The notes: generated by a model not told the origin, from the letters alone. DNA of 64,000 nucleotides from Bathynomus jamesi (GCA_023014485.1 JAJOZX010001080.1:681001-745000), one strand, 5' to 3'; positions 12,158-22,767 are shown, counted from the first letter of the stretch. Numbers and translations: made by a program.

Positions 12158-12241
12158 CCTAACATTGAGTTCATTATCAGTGAAATCTGTTTCTTCTCTA
12201 CCAGAAAGAACTATCATCCATTCATCTTTGATCCAATCACA
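12158..12241 (-). CDS. candidate host-gene exon (28 codons)
   Basis: The minus-strand frame reads CDWIKDEWMIVLSGREETDF and on to ..NELNVR, ending at a GTAAAT donor after 12158. The acceptor is a plain ATTCAG with a weak pyrimidine tract, so this exon is less certain than the other two. Its WIKDEW resembles NIKDEV in the exon at 14174-14335. It starts and ends in phase 0, as the other two do. Confidence 0.3.
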
Positions 12242-13266
12242 CTGAATATGGTTTCCTTTTCATCACATTCAATACATATTTCCTATATCAATTTATTCCT
12301 ACATTTAATAAAACTGCCTTATAATCTATTGATGCTTTAAAAATGAGTTCATCAATTTAATGCTTTATAAATGTATTAATAAATAAAATATCAACCTTAC
12401 TAAAAATCTCTATTCATCAAAAGAATCAAATGAACTTCAAAATGGTCATATTTTATTTTCCTTGTGGCATGAATGGCAAACTCACTCACACTATATAGTA
12501 ATCCCTTGTTTTACATGGGGGTTCTGTGCTTGCGTGACCCACGTATAACAAAAAAACACATATAAGAGGCACAATATATTTACATTCAATTTACCCCAAT
12601 ACATCCGTTTACAAGTTACATGGGCTGATATATAGCCTGATTTAACTTTATTAACAAGTATTAAGCTATAAATAGTTAGTAAATAATATATAATATAATA
12701 ATAATATATAACAACATGTAATATAATAAAAGAAATAAAATTTTACTGACCAAAAATAATAATGATGAACTGGCACGCAATGAAAATGAAGAGGTTTATT
12801 GGCAGACTATAGTCCATATGACAAATATTATTAATACACTGACAGTTCACATACTAATGGTAGAAATACATATATACAGTTGATTAGAAATATACAGTAA
12901 TGTTGAAGTTAAGTGGAGCTACAGACAGACATTTTCATACCAAGAATTCCATAGCTTAGAGGACAAATGGCAAGACTTATGGATAGCTTTGATAATTGGG
13001 TTCATCATCAGACTGTACTGAGCACGTCTTGTTACCTCTGTGAAGCTCGGGACATTGCGGGTAGCAAACATTTGCGAAGCCGAGCATCTCGGGGGTAATT
13101 TATGTAAGTCTAAAAGACCTGTTGTACAGCAAATTTAGGGTTCTGCCAGAACCCTCTTTATAATTCACCCACAGTTGCTATCCATGTATATTACTGCAGA
13201 AAGTATGAAAGTGTCTCTCTTTAGCTGCACTTGTAAAAAATTGAAAGTTCCTTAGTCATATTCGCT

Positions 13267-14060
13267 TTAGTACAAAGGCTTCGAGATTATATCTGAGTCA
13301 TCACTCAAGGAGCTGGTAATAGTTTGACCCAAATACTTATACTCTTGTACTTCCTCAATTACTTCACCTTTCATTTTAAACCTAATATCAGCTGGCTGCT
13401 TACAGCTTTTAGGATGAAATTGCATAACCTTAGTTTTTGTAACATTAAAAAGAATGTTTCTGCGAATACACTTCGCAGACAGTAGCTGATCCAGACCTTT
13501 AACAGAGGGACTTATTAACACCATATCATCGGCATAAACTAAGTTATTTATTTTTGTGTTATCTATACAACATCCCACTGTTGCCTCATTATGTGAAGCA
13601 ATTAATCTGTCAATATACACATTAAATAGCATAGGGGAGAGCAAGGAGCCTTGTCTCACCCTTGTTCACCCTATCATATGCCTTACTTATATCTAGGAAA
13701 CAGCTATAAATAGTTGAATTACTGTCAATGTATTTAGATATTGTTTCTTTAACCCTCTAACGCCGACTGAGTCGAATACTTAGCGTTTCAAATACATGCA
13801 TTTAGACTTAACCCTACAAAAACGTTCGGCGTTAAAGGGTTAAGTACAGTACATAGATACACAGGTCAGTTGAGTGGGACCTTTTAAAACCAAACTGAGT
13901 AGATGTCCATAGGAAATCATTTAATCAGAGTAACAAGAGTTTTTCTAGTAGTTTCGAGAAGCAGGAAGTGACAGCAATAGCCCTGTAATTATTGCTGGAC
14001 AGAATGTGTCTGTACTTATTTTTGACCAGGGGCAAGATATATTTATCTGTTCAAATTTAG
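13267..14060 (-). pseudogene. non-LTR retrotransposon RT fragment
   Basis: The minus strand shows reverse-transcriptase blocks in order: TQFGFKRSHSTDLCIYVL (about 13900-13847), SCFLDISKAYDR (about 13710-13675), then VRQGSLLSPMLFNVYID and NNLVYADDMVLISPS with the YADD catalytic box, and EYKYLGQTIT with DDSDI at the end. A deletion joins the KAYDR block directly to the RQG..SP block, and the TTAA MITE at 13749-13843 splits the upstream part. The clade is not certain. It is dead. Confidence 0.75.
13749..13843. mobile_element. 95-bp TTAA MITE, copy 2
   Basis: Near-identical to the copy at 1024-1118 apart from several transitions. TTAA is present at both ends. The terminal ~18 bases pair as a hairpin (TTAACCCTCTAACGCCGA against TTCGGCGTTAAAGGGTTAA). 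It lies inside the RT fragment on the minus strand. Confidence 0.8.
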
Positions 14061-14173
14061 CATTTTAGGTATGGCGTGGCTTCCCTGTATATATGCAAAA
14101 CCAGGTTTAACAAAACCCCGTAAAACAAGGCATTACTGTATAAGAAAACCAATTTTTAATAAATATTTCTTAC

Positions 14174-14335
14174 CTCCCATTCATCACAGATATTTCCATG
14201 GCCAACTGTATCTGCTTTGCAATAATTTGCTTCATAGGATTCAACTTCTTCTTTAATATCAACTTCATCTTTAATGTTCCAATAAATTTCTCTCAGATCA
14301 CACTCGCTTTCATCTTTTTTCAGTTTGAAACTCAT
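14174..14335 (-). CDS. candidate host-gene first coding exon (54 codons)
   Basis: The ATG at 14335 opens a 54-codon phase-0 stretch ending ..GNICDEWE at a perfect GTAAGA donor (14173). It is preceded in frame by a stop 13 codons upstream, so this ATG is the natural start of the visible frame. The segment contains NIKDEVDIKEEVES, the sumoylation-like acidic repeat common near the N-terminus of arthropod C2H2/MADF-type nuclear proteins. No transposon similarity is seen. Function is unknown. Possible downstream exons are at 12158-12241 and 1445-1666. Confidence 0.5.
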
Positions 14336-15101
14336 GACATCAATTGAGTGATCGAAACAATTTCCTTAACAAGAGTCTCTCTTTAGTTAACAGTTCATTA
14401 CACTGATGGACACGAAATATTCTCCTGAAAATAATAAAACACTCCCTATATAGAGTGAATGTTGTTGTAATCCTTGGGGCTTTGGCCTATACTGAGAAAA
14501 TCATGATAGATTTTACGGAGAACAAAATTTCCAAATTAGAAAGTTCTTATTTTGCTTTTATTGTTTCTTTCAAAGAAGTACTGTATACCTCAACTAATTT
14601 AGGAAGGGTTTTAACACCTGAAGACAAAGTTCTGTGCAAAGCTAACCGCATCAAATCTATTATAAAAATAGGATTTAAAACTAAGACAGAAAGAGGCTAT
14701 TTCATGTTATAATTCCAATAAACCTAACCTACATAAGTCTATAGTTTACTCTTTAAAGCCAATAGTCATGGCTGAGGTTTTAATTATTATTTTAATTTTC
14801 AAACATGAAATAAAAAACTTTTAGTTATCTCAAAAGGAATGAAAAACAGTATTCAGAATCTGTAAAATCTGACAGGTACCCAAACTCTTAAAATTCTGAA
14901 AACTCACTTTCAAGTAGTATTTAAAATATAATGTTTGTAAATATGTGAAAGTGTACAAGAAAAATTTATACCTGAATTGCAAAATTGTATACATGTATTT
15001 GGAGTTTTAAGGTGTCAGTTATAATGACAATGATGCTCATGTATAAGGGCTGGGCAGGTCACCAAAGAAAAATTTCACTGAAGACTGTGTACTGCTTAAT
15101 A
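14336..15101. other. AT-rich, possible upstream region of the host gene
   Basis: It contains an 85-codon plus-strand open frame at 14455-14712 with no recognisable domain, repeat or splice support. I regard it as chance. No other feature is visible. Confidence 0.3.
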
Positions 15102-16057
15102 CTACAGTATTAGGGCGGGTTATACTATGCATTTTTTTTAAATCAATGGAGAGGGGTGTTCAAATGACATATTTTGGTGTATAGAACACAATTCTGAAGA
15201 AAATATTTAATTCTGATAACCCTAACCTACATCATTTTGCAGTTGATTATTATTAAATTATTGATTATTTTACTATTGTAGTTACCCCAGAATATGTCTT
15301 CTCATGTTTTCTATCATGGCTGCTCACGTTATCTCTCATAGAGCATTGTTCTAACTAATTCATATAAACACATATAATGTAATTCATATAATAATAATAT
15401 TTAAATACTCAAATAAAAAGGTGTGCCATTCCACTTAATTGTAATTATCATAGTTTGGTATATGAAATATTTTAACGGTTTTCTGGCGTGCATAAGGCCA
15501 TTTTCTGAGCCACCTTTCTCAGAGGCTAGAATGTAACATTTCAGAACATTCTAAAACGTTTTGTGAAATATTTGAAGTGACTCATGATTTATGAAGCTAT
15601 TTTACCACCTCGGCTTGCAGTGAGGGGATAGATTTAGTGATTATCTACTGATATTTTTTTTGTTACTGTTCACATGTGAGTATTATTCTGTTATATTTTA
15701 GAAAAAGCTATTTCTACGCATATGATAGTGATACATTGAGCAAAATTTAATTAACAACTTTGATTTGAGCTAAAATTAGGTGGTTCATTTTTAGTACAAC
15801 TGAGCAGTATGAGGCCTATTTCAATGTTCTAAAGAATATTTTTAGGATGTGTTTCTTTAGTTTTTTTAGAGTACATGAACAAATTATTTGCATTACAGAC
15901 AACAGATAAATTAGCATTTTATAACATTTTGAAACCAAAAAAGCATAATGTGTTTAGCATTTGCAGATAAATTTGTTCTTGCCCATTTCAGCTCTTTTTT
16001 TAACCAAGAATTTTGCGCTGAAAAGAGTTAATACCTGTCTGTAGTGGATACTTAACT

Positions 16058-17101
16058 GTGGAGCTGCACCTGGGGAGAAAGCTGGTCTGGTTGGTGTGCA
16101 ACCTGCACACTGTTGAACTTCCCCTGCGCCATCTCATTGTTGACCTTGATGGCCCTACTCTATCAGACAAAAAATTATCCGGGCCAATAGGAAAGCTCCT
16201 TGATTCTGCTACAGAGTTTGATATCAATCCAAACTTCACCCGAATCTCTGTTGGCCCTCCACTGATCAAGCTTCCTGACAAGGTCATTCAAGATCTCTCA
16301 ACTGATCAACACTATGGCTATAAAATTGTCTGTGCAGTCAGGGATGGAGTACTTCCTGCAGGGCTGGCTCTGTTAGAGATAGGACCAGTAAACCACAGCT
16401 GCTGGCTCACCACAGTGAACAGACTTCTCAGGCTCTGGGTGTCAAAGCACGGACTTAAAGGAAAGAACCTGAAGATTCTGCAATTCATTGTGGAATTCAT
16501 CATTGGAGTGTATTACCCATGTTGGCCTAGGCACATCCTCTTTCAGCTGGACTGCCTCAAGTCCCAGAGAAAGGAGGTGCTGGATATTGTGATGCCAACT
16601 GTGAGAAGATCTGCTTGGTATGCCCACAGTGAAGTCATCCTCCAAACACTACTCTGCTCTGAGGATCAGAAGGAAAGGATTGAAGGGGTGGAGAGAATCC
16701 TGGCCATCAGGGAAGAGGGGGACCCGGACACTCAGCTGGGGGACTCCTCTGTTAGGAGCAGAAGGACACCTGACATCAATTGTGATGCTTCCAGCATCGG
16801 TGACTTGATCAGCTGGTCAGAAGGTGTGTCAGAGCCACCTCTCACCTGCTCTCTAAGCACCTCAGAGGTGAAAAACTTCATCAACACCCCCATGGAGGTG
16901 CGCAACTGGCCTTGCCACACACAAAGCATTGAGAGGGTTGCTAAAATGGTGACTGAGGCTTCTGCTAAGTACTTCTCACAGGAAAAGAGGGATGGAGGGA
17001 TCAGGGCTCAGGAGACCAGCAGGAAGCTGATGTCCAAGTCTGAGTCAAAGCAGGATTTGTGCAACCTGGCAAAGTTTAACCCTATATGGACACAATTATG
17101 A
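16058..17101 (+). pseudogene. transposase-like protein (CHTQSIER family), truncated
   Basis: The 347 codons belong to a family common as uncharacterised repeats in arthropods. Visible landmarks are LPLRHLIVDLDGPT (D31), LSGPIGKLLD, STDQHYGYKI, HSCWLT, AHSEVILQTLLCS and near the C-terminus WPCHTQSIERVAKMVTEAS (E292), then RDGG.R and SRKLM. D31 and E292 could be part of a DDE triad (inference). About a dozen residues seem deleted after VYYPCW, and the N-terminus is short. The natural end was displaced by the piggyBac insertion at 17079/17080. The last ~8 codons are piggyBac end sequence, and the original frame continues only about five codons beyond 23783 before a stop. Confidence 0.7.
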
Positions 17102-17429
17102 ATTTTTTTGTTTTGTTTATTTTTTTAGTATTATCATATCATTTGGGCTCATTTTAAACAGAAATAGGATTATTTTAAAATTTATATATATATTTCTTGT
17201 TTTAGTGAAACGTTACAGATCTGTAACATCTGACATCTAAGACTCAAAATTTATATATTACAAATTTGTAAACTATGAACTCTGAGGATATAAATAAGTA
17301 ACTTTTTCAACAAACTTTATTGACAGAGAAAGAAAATAGTAACTTGTATAAATTATAATCTAAACAGGTAATATTTTGTAATAAAAAATGTTTGAAAAAA
17401 GAACTAAAATATGAAAGAAAATAGTTTAC

Positions 17430-17906
17430 TCTTTGTGAAATTTCAAGAAACAATTTTTTTTTACCATCAATGCAAAGATAGGCTTCACATTTCTGACAGT
17501 AAATGTATGGACTGCTTTTGCATTCTGGCAGCTTACACCGTCCCCTTTTTTCCTTATAAAGTGGGAAATGGTCCACCATATCACACCTAATGGCTTTTGG
17601 GGGAATTGGTTTACTGCCATGACCTGCTCGCTTTTTATTTTCATAGTCCATGTCCACTGATGAAGATGGACGACCTCTTTTTCTTTGCTCTGAAACCTTA
17701 CCTTCTCTATTCAAGGTATCTGCTATCGAATGTTTGAATTCTAGCAGGGTCAGTTGTTTCTTTTTCGGTAAACCTAAGTCTGTGCAGTCTCTCCTATAGA
17801 GTAACCAGCATGTCACTACAGTCATATCAAGGAAATGGAAGAAGATCCTATGATAGTATTTTTTAGACCGCAGTTTGATTCGATACAACCCTATTAGTAG
17901 GGCAGC
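17430..17906 (-). pseudogene. piggyBac transposase, C-terminal part
   Basis: After the nested element the minus-strand frame resumes with LIGLYRIKLRSKKYYHRIFF, the region following the last catalytic Asp in piggyBac transposases. It continues through TDLGLPKKKQLTLLEFKHSIA to the C-terminal Cys-rich domain (CKLPECKSSPYIYCQKCEAYLC). A one-base slip in an A-tract near 17465 separates this from the last residues (NCFLKFHKE). The Met nearest upstream (17999) lies in the nested element and is not a real start. Confidence 0.85.
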
Positions 17907-18593
17907 TAAACAAGTTGAAGTGGACAATCCGGACAAAAGCACCAAACTTTCCCTACTTGTATATTTTGGACCAACAATTAAAAATATCCCCGGAACCACC
18001 TTCAGAGACCATTACTTGGCCACCATATTGGATTTCAAGATGGCCACCATAGACAAAATGGAATTTCTGATATAAGTTTCAATAGAGAATTCCCTTGGCA
18101 TGTTTGGCATCAAACTATATGTTTTTTGGCATGATCAGATCAATAAAACAACTTTTAAGCTGATCAGAAGTATGTTTACTGCAGAAATCACACTTCGTAC
18201 AACATATACAGTGAAAATCGTGAATATTTTAACACAAAAAACATGTTTAAGAAAAATCAACGAAACTATAACAATTGAAGATTTCACCCACCAAAAAGTA
18301 GACCTTTAGCTCTATAACTGAATGTGGGAGAGGAAAATTGGCAAAATATGTGCATTTTAAAAAATGAAATTCTACAAAGGTCAAAATGCTACCCTTTCAT
18401 ATTTGCACAATTTTCATGCATTATTCGTGGTTCTATAGAAAATTTGTATTAACAACATTTGTAGAGTAAGGGCAGGGCTATTAAATGGGCACCATAAAAT
18501 GGAAATATCTTGGCATTTAGCATTGCAATGCCTACTGTCCCAACTCACCCCCTGTCCCAAACTGTCCCAACTCACCCCGCTCAACGCTATATG

Positions 18594-20792
18594 TTAAACT
18601 GCACAGTTGCAGCTACACAGTTCTGTACACTTCCACCTGGCCTTCTTGCAAGCACACCTGGTGCCACATCCACTCTTGCTCTTGCAGCCGCATTTGACCA
18701 ATTCGCTGCAAGCTTTAGATGCTACTGGTCTTGTGGTCCAAACTGGTGTCCATGACTGGGACTCTTTGCTAAAGGTCCATCCCCATCCTTCAGGAGTTGG
18801 AAGATTCTGTTCACTTCTCTCACAGGTCAGCCATATTCCTCCCTGGTATGTGACCCTCCTGGTGTGTTGGAGAAGAGCATCCTGAGTTGGTGGGATAGTC
18901 TCCATAGCTTTTCCCTTCTGACAGAACATGACCTTTCTTGCCTCATCTACACATTCAATGTCACTGGTGTTGTCATAGAGGACAACTGTGTACCGTTCAA
19001 GAAGCTTGAAGTGGGGAGTTTCGGCGTCAACATCTGCAAATGGATTTCGTGCCATGAATGTAAATGCTTGTGTTACCTCAGGGTAATGGTGCCATGCTGC
19101 CCATGCCGTATTCTTGCCCCTTCCGTAAAAGGATGATGTTGTATCACATCCCATGAAGCAGTGAAACAGTGGTAGGGATGTGCATCTCTCTTCACCCAAA
19201 GAGGCACAGATTGTGTTAATATGATGGTAAGTGAAGTTTTTCCCAGTGCCAAAACCAACCCAAATATTTACTTCAGATCTTATGGACGTCAAGTGATGGA
19301 ATTTTCCTATTAGAATGACAATAACATCCGTGTCTACAGTTCTGATCATGCAGTTAATGTGCCCTTCCTTTATTGCATCTTGAAGATGAATGAACAGTCT
19401 AGTGTCTGCCTCCTCATGGTCGCATCTTGGCATTGTGCGGTCGGCCCCATTGATGATGACTTCAGGTCCTGATGTAATAACAACAACTTTGTTGTTAGGA
19501 ACTTCCATTGCAGCAACCTTGTCTGATAGGAAAGCGAACAGTTCTTGCTTGTTTCTAGAGTCTCGAAGGAAGTCATGCCAATTTAGGGGTAATTTGGTTT
19601 TTCCTTCAACCTTTCTTCTGATTCCTTTTCCCCATTTTTCTCTGGTAGTCTCTTTTAAGGTGCTTGCAGTGTAGGTATCCCAGACGATGTCAATTCGCTG
19701 GCAAGTTTCTAACTGTTTGATGAGATAAGGGATGAATACACGATCTGCATACTCTTCAAAGTTGGTAACACCTGCAGTAGACAGCAAATGGACGATGGCA
19801 GCTCCATCAAGAAGTTTCACATCAAAAGGATCTGGAGGGTTGTCCTTGTTTTCAAATGTAATGATTTTTAGTAGGTCAGACTTTTTCCCAAACCGCAATT
19901 TCCCACCATCAGATAGGGAAGAAGGAAAGGGGTGATTCTCGTGTTGGAAGAATGCATCCATGTCACTATGCCGATGTTGCATAACAATATACAGATGAGA
20001 GAATAGAGCAACATCGTTCTTCAGTAGTTGGATTCCCCCAACATTCCGTACCTGAGATTTTGGCCGAGGACATCTGAAGAGGGCAAGCGAGTTCTTCTTG
20101 ATCGGTGTATGAATTGACCTTGTACAATCTGTGACAACTTCTTTGTAGTATCGGCTATATTGCTCCTTACCCAAATCCTTTATAGTTCTCACTGTATGGA
20201 CCACAGATTCATCCATGACATTCCTTGTGTCTAAGGCCAGTAACTCATTCCCATTATCACAAAATGGATTTCCCATATCACGGAAGACTTCAACGAGATT
20301 AGAAACATGATCCTTGAATCTTCTCTGTGTAGATAGTCCTTCTTCGTGGTGGAAGTTGTTGTCTTCAGTTTCTGGAAGGTTTTCGTCTTCATATTCAGTA
20401 ATCAATCTGGCTTGTTCTGGCCCTGCTACCATCCACTCCAAAGAATGGCGAACCTTAGATGATGTATGCTTGTTCCTAAAATTAAAAAGGATAAGTTGCG
20501 AGACAGTGAGAGTTGCAGGGGAGTCTTCTGGTGTTTGGTCCTTCACGTCAGCACCATTTGTGATCATAGATATAAGGGTTTTCAAGGTTGTAGGTACCGA
20601 TTCCTGTTGACAACCAGATGGAAAGGCACTTGCAAACTTGAATCCAGTAAAGTTGACGATTTCCTTGCGTATGATTCTAGCAGCTTTTGCAAGAATCATA
20701 GTATCTCCTTCAAAATTCTGTCTATTTGTCTCTCTGAGTATTTCCGGAATTCCCTGCTGAAAAACTAAGATTTTGTTCTTGCCATCACTCAC
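18594..20792 (-). CDS. FEN1/XPG-like nuclease-domain protein of a transposon (732 codons)
   Basis: Unnamed protein family with a long intact frame. Residues 328-557 show the order and spacing of acidic positions of the FEN1/XPG nuclease fold: LLDGAA (D329), VWDTYT (D372), HEEADTRLF (E460, E461, D463), RTVDTDVIV (D487, D489) and FMGCDTTSSFYGRGK (D550). The last resembles the GCDY..GIG helix-three-turn-helix start of FEN1. The C-terminus (700-730) is Cys-dense: KCGCKSKSGCGTRCACKK and CTELCSCNC. The gene continues upstream in the same frame as 20835-21570, separated by a single TGA. That this nuclease-like domain acts in transposition is inference; XPG-like assignment rests on motifs only. Confidence 0.7.
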   Translation of the reverse strand: MSDGKNKILVFQQGIPEILRETNRQNFEGDTMILAKAARIIRKEIVNFTGFKFASAFPSGCQQESVPTTLKTLISMITNGADVKDQTPEDSPATLTVSQLILFNFRNKHTSSKVRHSLEWMVAGPEQARLITEYEDENLPETEDNNFHHEEGLSTQRRFKDHVSNLVEVFRDMGNPFCDNGNELLALDTRNVMDESVVHTVRTIKDLGKEQYSRYYKEVVTDCTRSIHTPIKKNSLALFRCPRPKSQVRNVGGIQLLKNDVALFSHLYIVMQHRHSDMDAFFQHENHPFPSSLSDGGKLRFGKKSDLLKIITFENKDNPPDPFDVKLLDGAAIVHLLSTAGVTNFEEYADRVFIPYLIKQLETCQRIDIVWDTYTASTLKETTREKWGKGIRRKVEGKTKLPLNWHDFLRDSRNKQELFAFLSDKVAAMEVPNNKVVVITSGPEVIINGADRTMPRCDHEEADTRLFIHLQDAIKEGHINCMIRTVDTDVIVILIGKFHHLTSIRSEVNIWVGFGTGKNFTYHHINTICASLGEERCTSLPLFHCFMGCDTTSSFYGRGKNTAWAAWHHYPEVTQAFTFMARNPFADVDAETPHFKLLERYTVVLYDNTSDIECVDEARKVMFCQKGKAMETIPPTQDALLQHTRRVTYQGGIWLTCERSEQNLPTPEGWGWTFSKESQSWTPVWTTRPVASKACSELVKCGCKSKSGCGTRCACKKARWKCTELCSCNCAV

Positions 20793-20834
20793 TTCCTGGG
20801 CATATGGGAAATACTCCAGAATCTTCTCTCTGAA

Positions 20835-21570
20835 TCATCCTCTGTTCATTTCCTTATTAATACCTAAGTCCCGAAGTCTTTTTTGATACAGATCAAATAG
20901 CACAGAAAACTTCATTTGAAAGATTCCTTCTTCCACGCAATTTTCTACATGATTAACGACCTCAACTATTGCCTTTGCTTTCATCAAGTTTTCTTCATAG
21001 CCTTCTTCCTTGCTCTGTTTTTGTCTCAAAAGTGAGCGGTAACGGTTCCGATAAAATGTCAAGCATTGCAGATGATACTTGGCTTCAATGGCCATGAGAT
21101 CACCACCTCCTATTCTAGACATTAGTTCTGTGTCACTGAGTTCTGTAGCCATCATTCGTAAATTGACGTCAGCGCCAAATGTACTGAATTCGTGAAGATG
21201 CCCATGTGTTTGTTGACAAAACACACAAGTTGCTTTGTCCATAGGATGCTGCTGAACCCGCTTCCCTGTAGATGAACTGGTTTCACCTTCATCCGCCCTT
21301 TCTCTCTTTTTTGTAGCCCTTTCAAGCTTTTCTTTACTAAATTTAACATGGCATGACTTGTGCCACACAGCTTTATTCTGAACCAGATCTTCAACAGTCA
21401 CCTCTTCATTGAAAAGAAGAGGAACTGGTAGTCTTCCAAGATTCTTGAATGCGTTGACATTCTCCATAAATGTTGCATATGCTTCAGTTTTTTTACCACT
21501 CACAGCATTGAGTGGACATTTAAGTCTCACCTTTGCTCTCTTGACAAACCATGTATTTGCTCCAATCCAT
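20835..21570 (-). pseudogene. N-terminal zinc-binding part of the FEN1-like transposon protein
   Basis: In frame with the 732-codon ORF and cut from it only by a TGA at 20837-20835, apparently a single C-to-T change. It contains VWHKSCHVKF, CVFCQQTHGHLHEF and YHLQCLTFYRNR, Cys/His pairs that look like zinc-binding modules. The native start is probably ATG 21570 (MDWSKYMVCQ), 13 bases after a strong acceptor (CTGTTTTGCAG, exon from 21583), with a one-base slip near 21525 before LKCPLN. This implies a 5' intron. Confidence 0.65.
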
Positions 21571-21913
21571 GTTCACAAATCACCTGCAAAACAGAAAAGC
21601 ACATATTATATAGTTATATTATTAAATATTTTACATTAAATAAACATTTAAGGGTAATTCTGATTATTTTATAGCAATCCTGGCATCGAAATATGTAGGT
21701 TCAGGGGACTATTTACAATTACTCCTCACAATAGTTTGTTGATTTCTAGCTGGCAGCCATCTTGGATTTCCAAAATGGCAGCCAAGATAGGGTTGTGCGT
21801 CTTGGTTCCGGGGAAAAATTGGTAGCTAAGGTCCTGAACAACATTTGAGCCAAGTTTGGTGCTTTTGTCCAGAATGTCCACTTACTTCAAAAATCAGGGT
21901 CTAAGCTACTGCA

Positions 21914-22740
21914 CTATATTAGTGAGTCCAGGAGATCCACACCCCCCATAAACTGATTGTAAGTCTTCACTGCATTGGGACAAGAAACGTCTATTTTGCT
22001 TTTGCTTGTTTTATCCCATCTTTTGACTGTCTGAATAGGATTTATGGATTCAAAGGTTGTTAGGAGTAGGACAGCTTTGGTATCCAGCCATTTTATTACC
22101 CTTACAGTACTATCTCCCATGCTAGCCTCTTTCTGATCATAAGCTCCCCTACCTTTCTTTTTCAAGTCTTTATCAGACAAAATAGGGCAACCTTTTAGCC
22201 TATTGGCTCGAACAGTCCCAAGGCAGTATATCCTACGTTTTGCTAACTCACATACTAATGGAATGGATGTGAACCAATTGTTGAAATATAAGAGAGAGTT
22301 TTTGTTTGAAGGAATATTTTGTGCTAACCTAAGTACTATGTTTGAGCTAGCACCTAAATCTACACTGTTGTCTGGTGGGGCAATCATTCCTGTATACATT
22401 TCAAAATCATGAATAATACCTTTGCTATCGCAAAGCACAAAAACTTTATAGCCATATTTATGAGGTTTACTTAGTATATACTGTTTCAGAGATGATGCCC
22501 CTTTGAACGGTATCATTTGCTCATCAACACAAAGCATTTGATCCATCAGAATGTTATTGTATTTTTGTCGCAAGTGGGATAAAAGTGGCCTCACCTTGAA
22601 AAGCTTATCAAAGTTATCATCTCCTGGTTGAACCATTTTACTGTTATCATTGAAGTGACTGTAACTTTTAATCTGCTCAAACCTAACCCGGCTCATAATC
22701 TGACATTATGTACCCAATACTAAGACTGTGACCAATATAA
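21914..22740 (-). pseudogene. piggyBac transposase, central catalytic part
   Basis: The minus strand encodes the DDE_Tnp_1_7 core: MSRVRFEQIKSYSHFNDN, VRPLL, LCVDEQMIPFKG (first catalytic Asp), DLGASS, LYFNNWFTSIPL (second Asp position replaced by Asn in FNN, where piggyBacs have FDN/TDN), KGRGAYD, and GGVDLLDSLI at the junction with the nested element. Upstream, a TAA stop precedes CQIMSRV and a frame slip separates the YWSQ motif. With these and the nested insertion the transposase is dead. Confidence 0.85.
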
Positions 22741-22767
22741 TCTTGTACGAGGTAGAGGAACAATAGA

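Larger units (their letters stand above)
12496..14138. mobile_element. TA-flanked DNA element with internal insertions
   Basis: Terminal inverted repeats TAGTAATCCCTTGTTTTAC (12496) and the inverse of CAGTAATGCCTTGTTTTAC (ending 14138), with TA on both sides. The middle is occupied by a minus-strand RT fragment, itself interrupted by a TTAA MITE, so the element is a composite. Confidence 0.65.
17898..21916 (-). mobile_element. 4.0-kb transposon encoding a FEN1-like protein
   Basis: The ends TAGGGCAG (17898) and the inverse of TAGTGCAG (ending 21916) share a longer subterminal inverted block (AAGTGGACA..GGACAAAAGCACC) and looser similarity over about 150 bp, including CCCCGGAACCA. A 6-bp duplication TATTAG flanks it (17892-17897 and 21917-21922). 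Removing the element and one duplicate restores the piggyBac frame exactly across DSLIGLY. The coding capacity is one long minus-strand gene. Confidence 0.85.

Noticed and set aside
14455..14712. 85-codon plus-strand ORF as a gene
   Set aside because: No domain, splice or repeat support; composition is that of the surrounding AT-rich DNA.
17907..17999. Met at 17999 as start of a separate gene running into piggyBac sequence
   Set aside because: The codons before LIGLYRI are terminal-repeat sequence of the nested element; the frame is only the tail of the piggyBac transposase.
20835..20837. Selenocysteine or programmed readthrough at the TGA
   Set aside because: No conserved element or second copy supports it; a single nonsense mutation is simpler.
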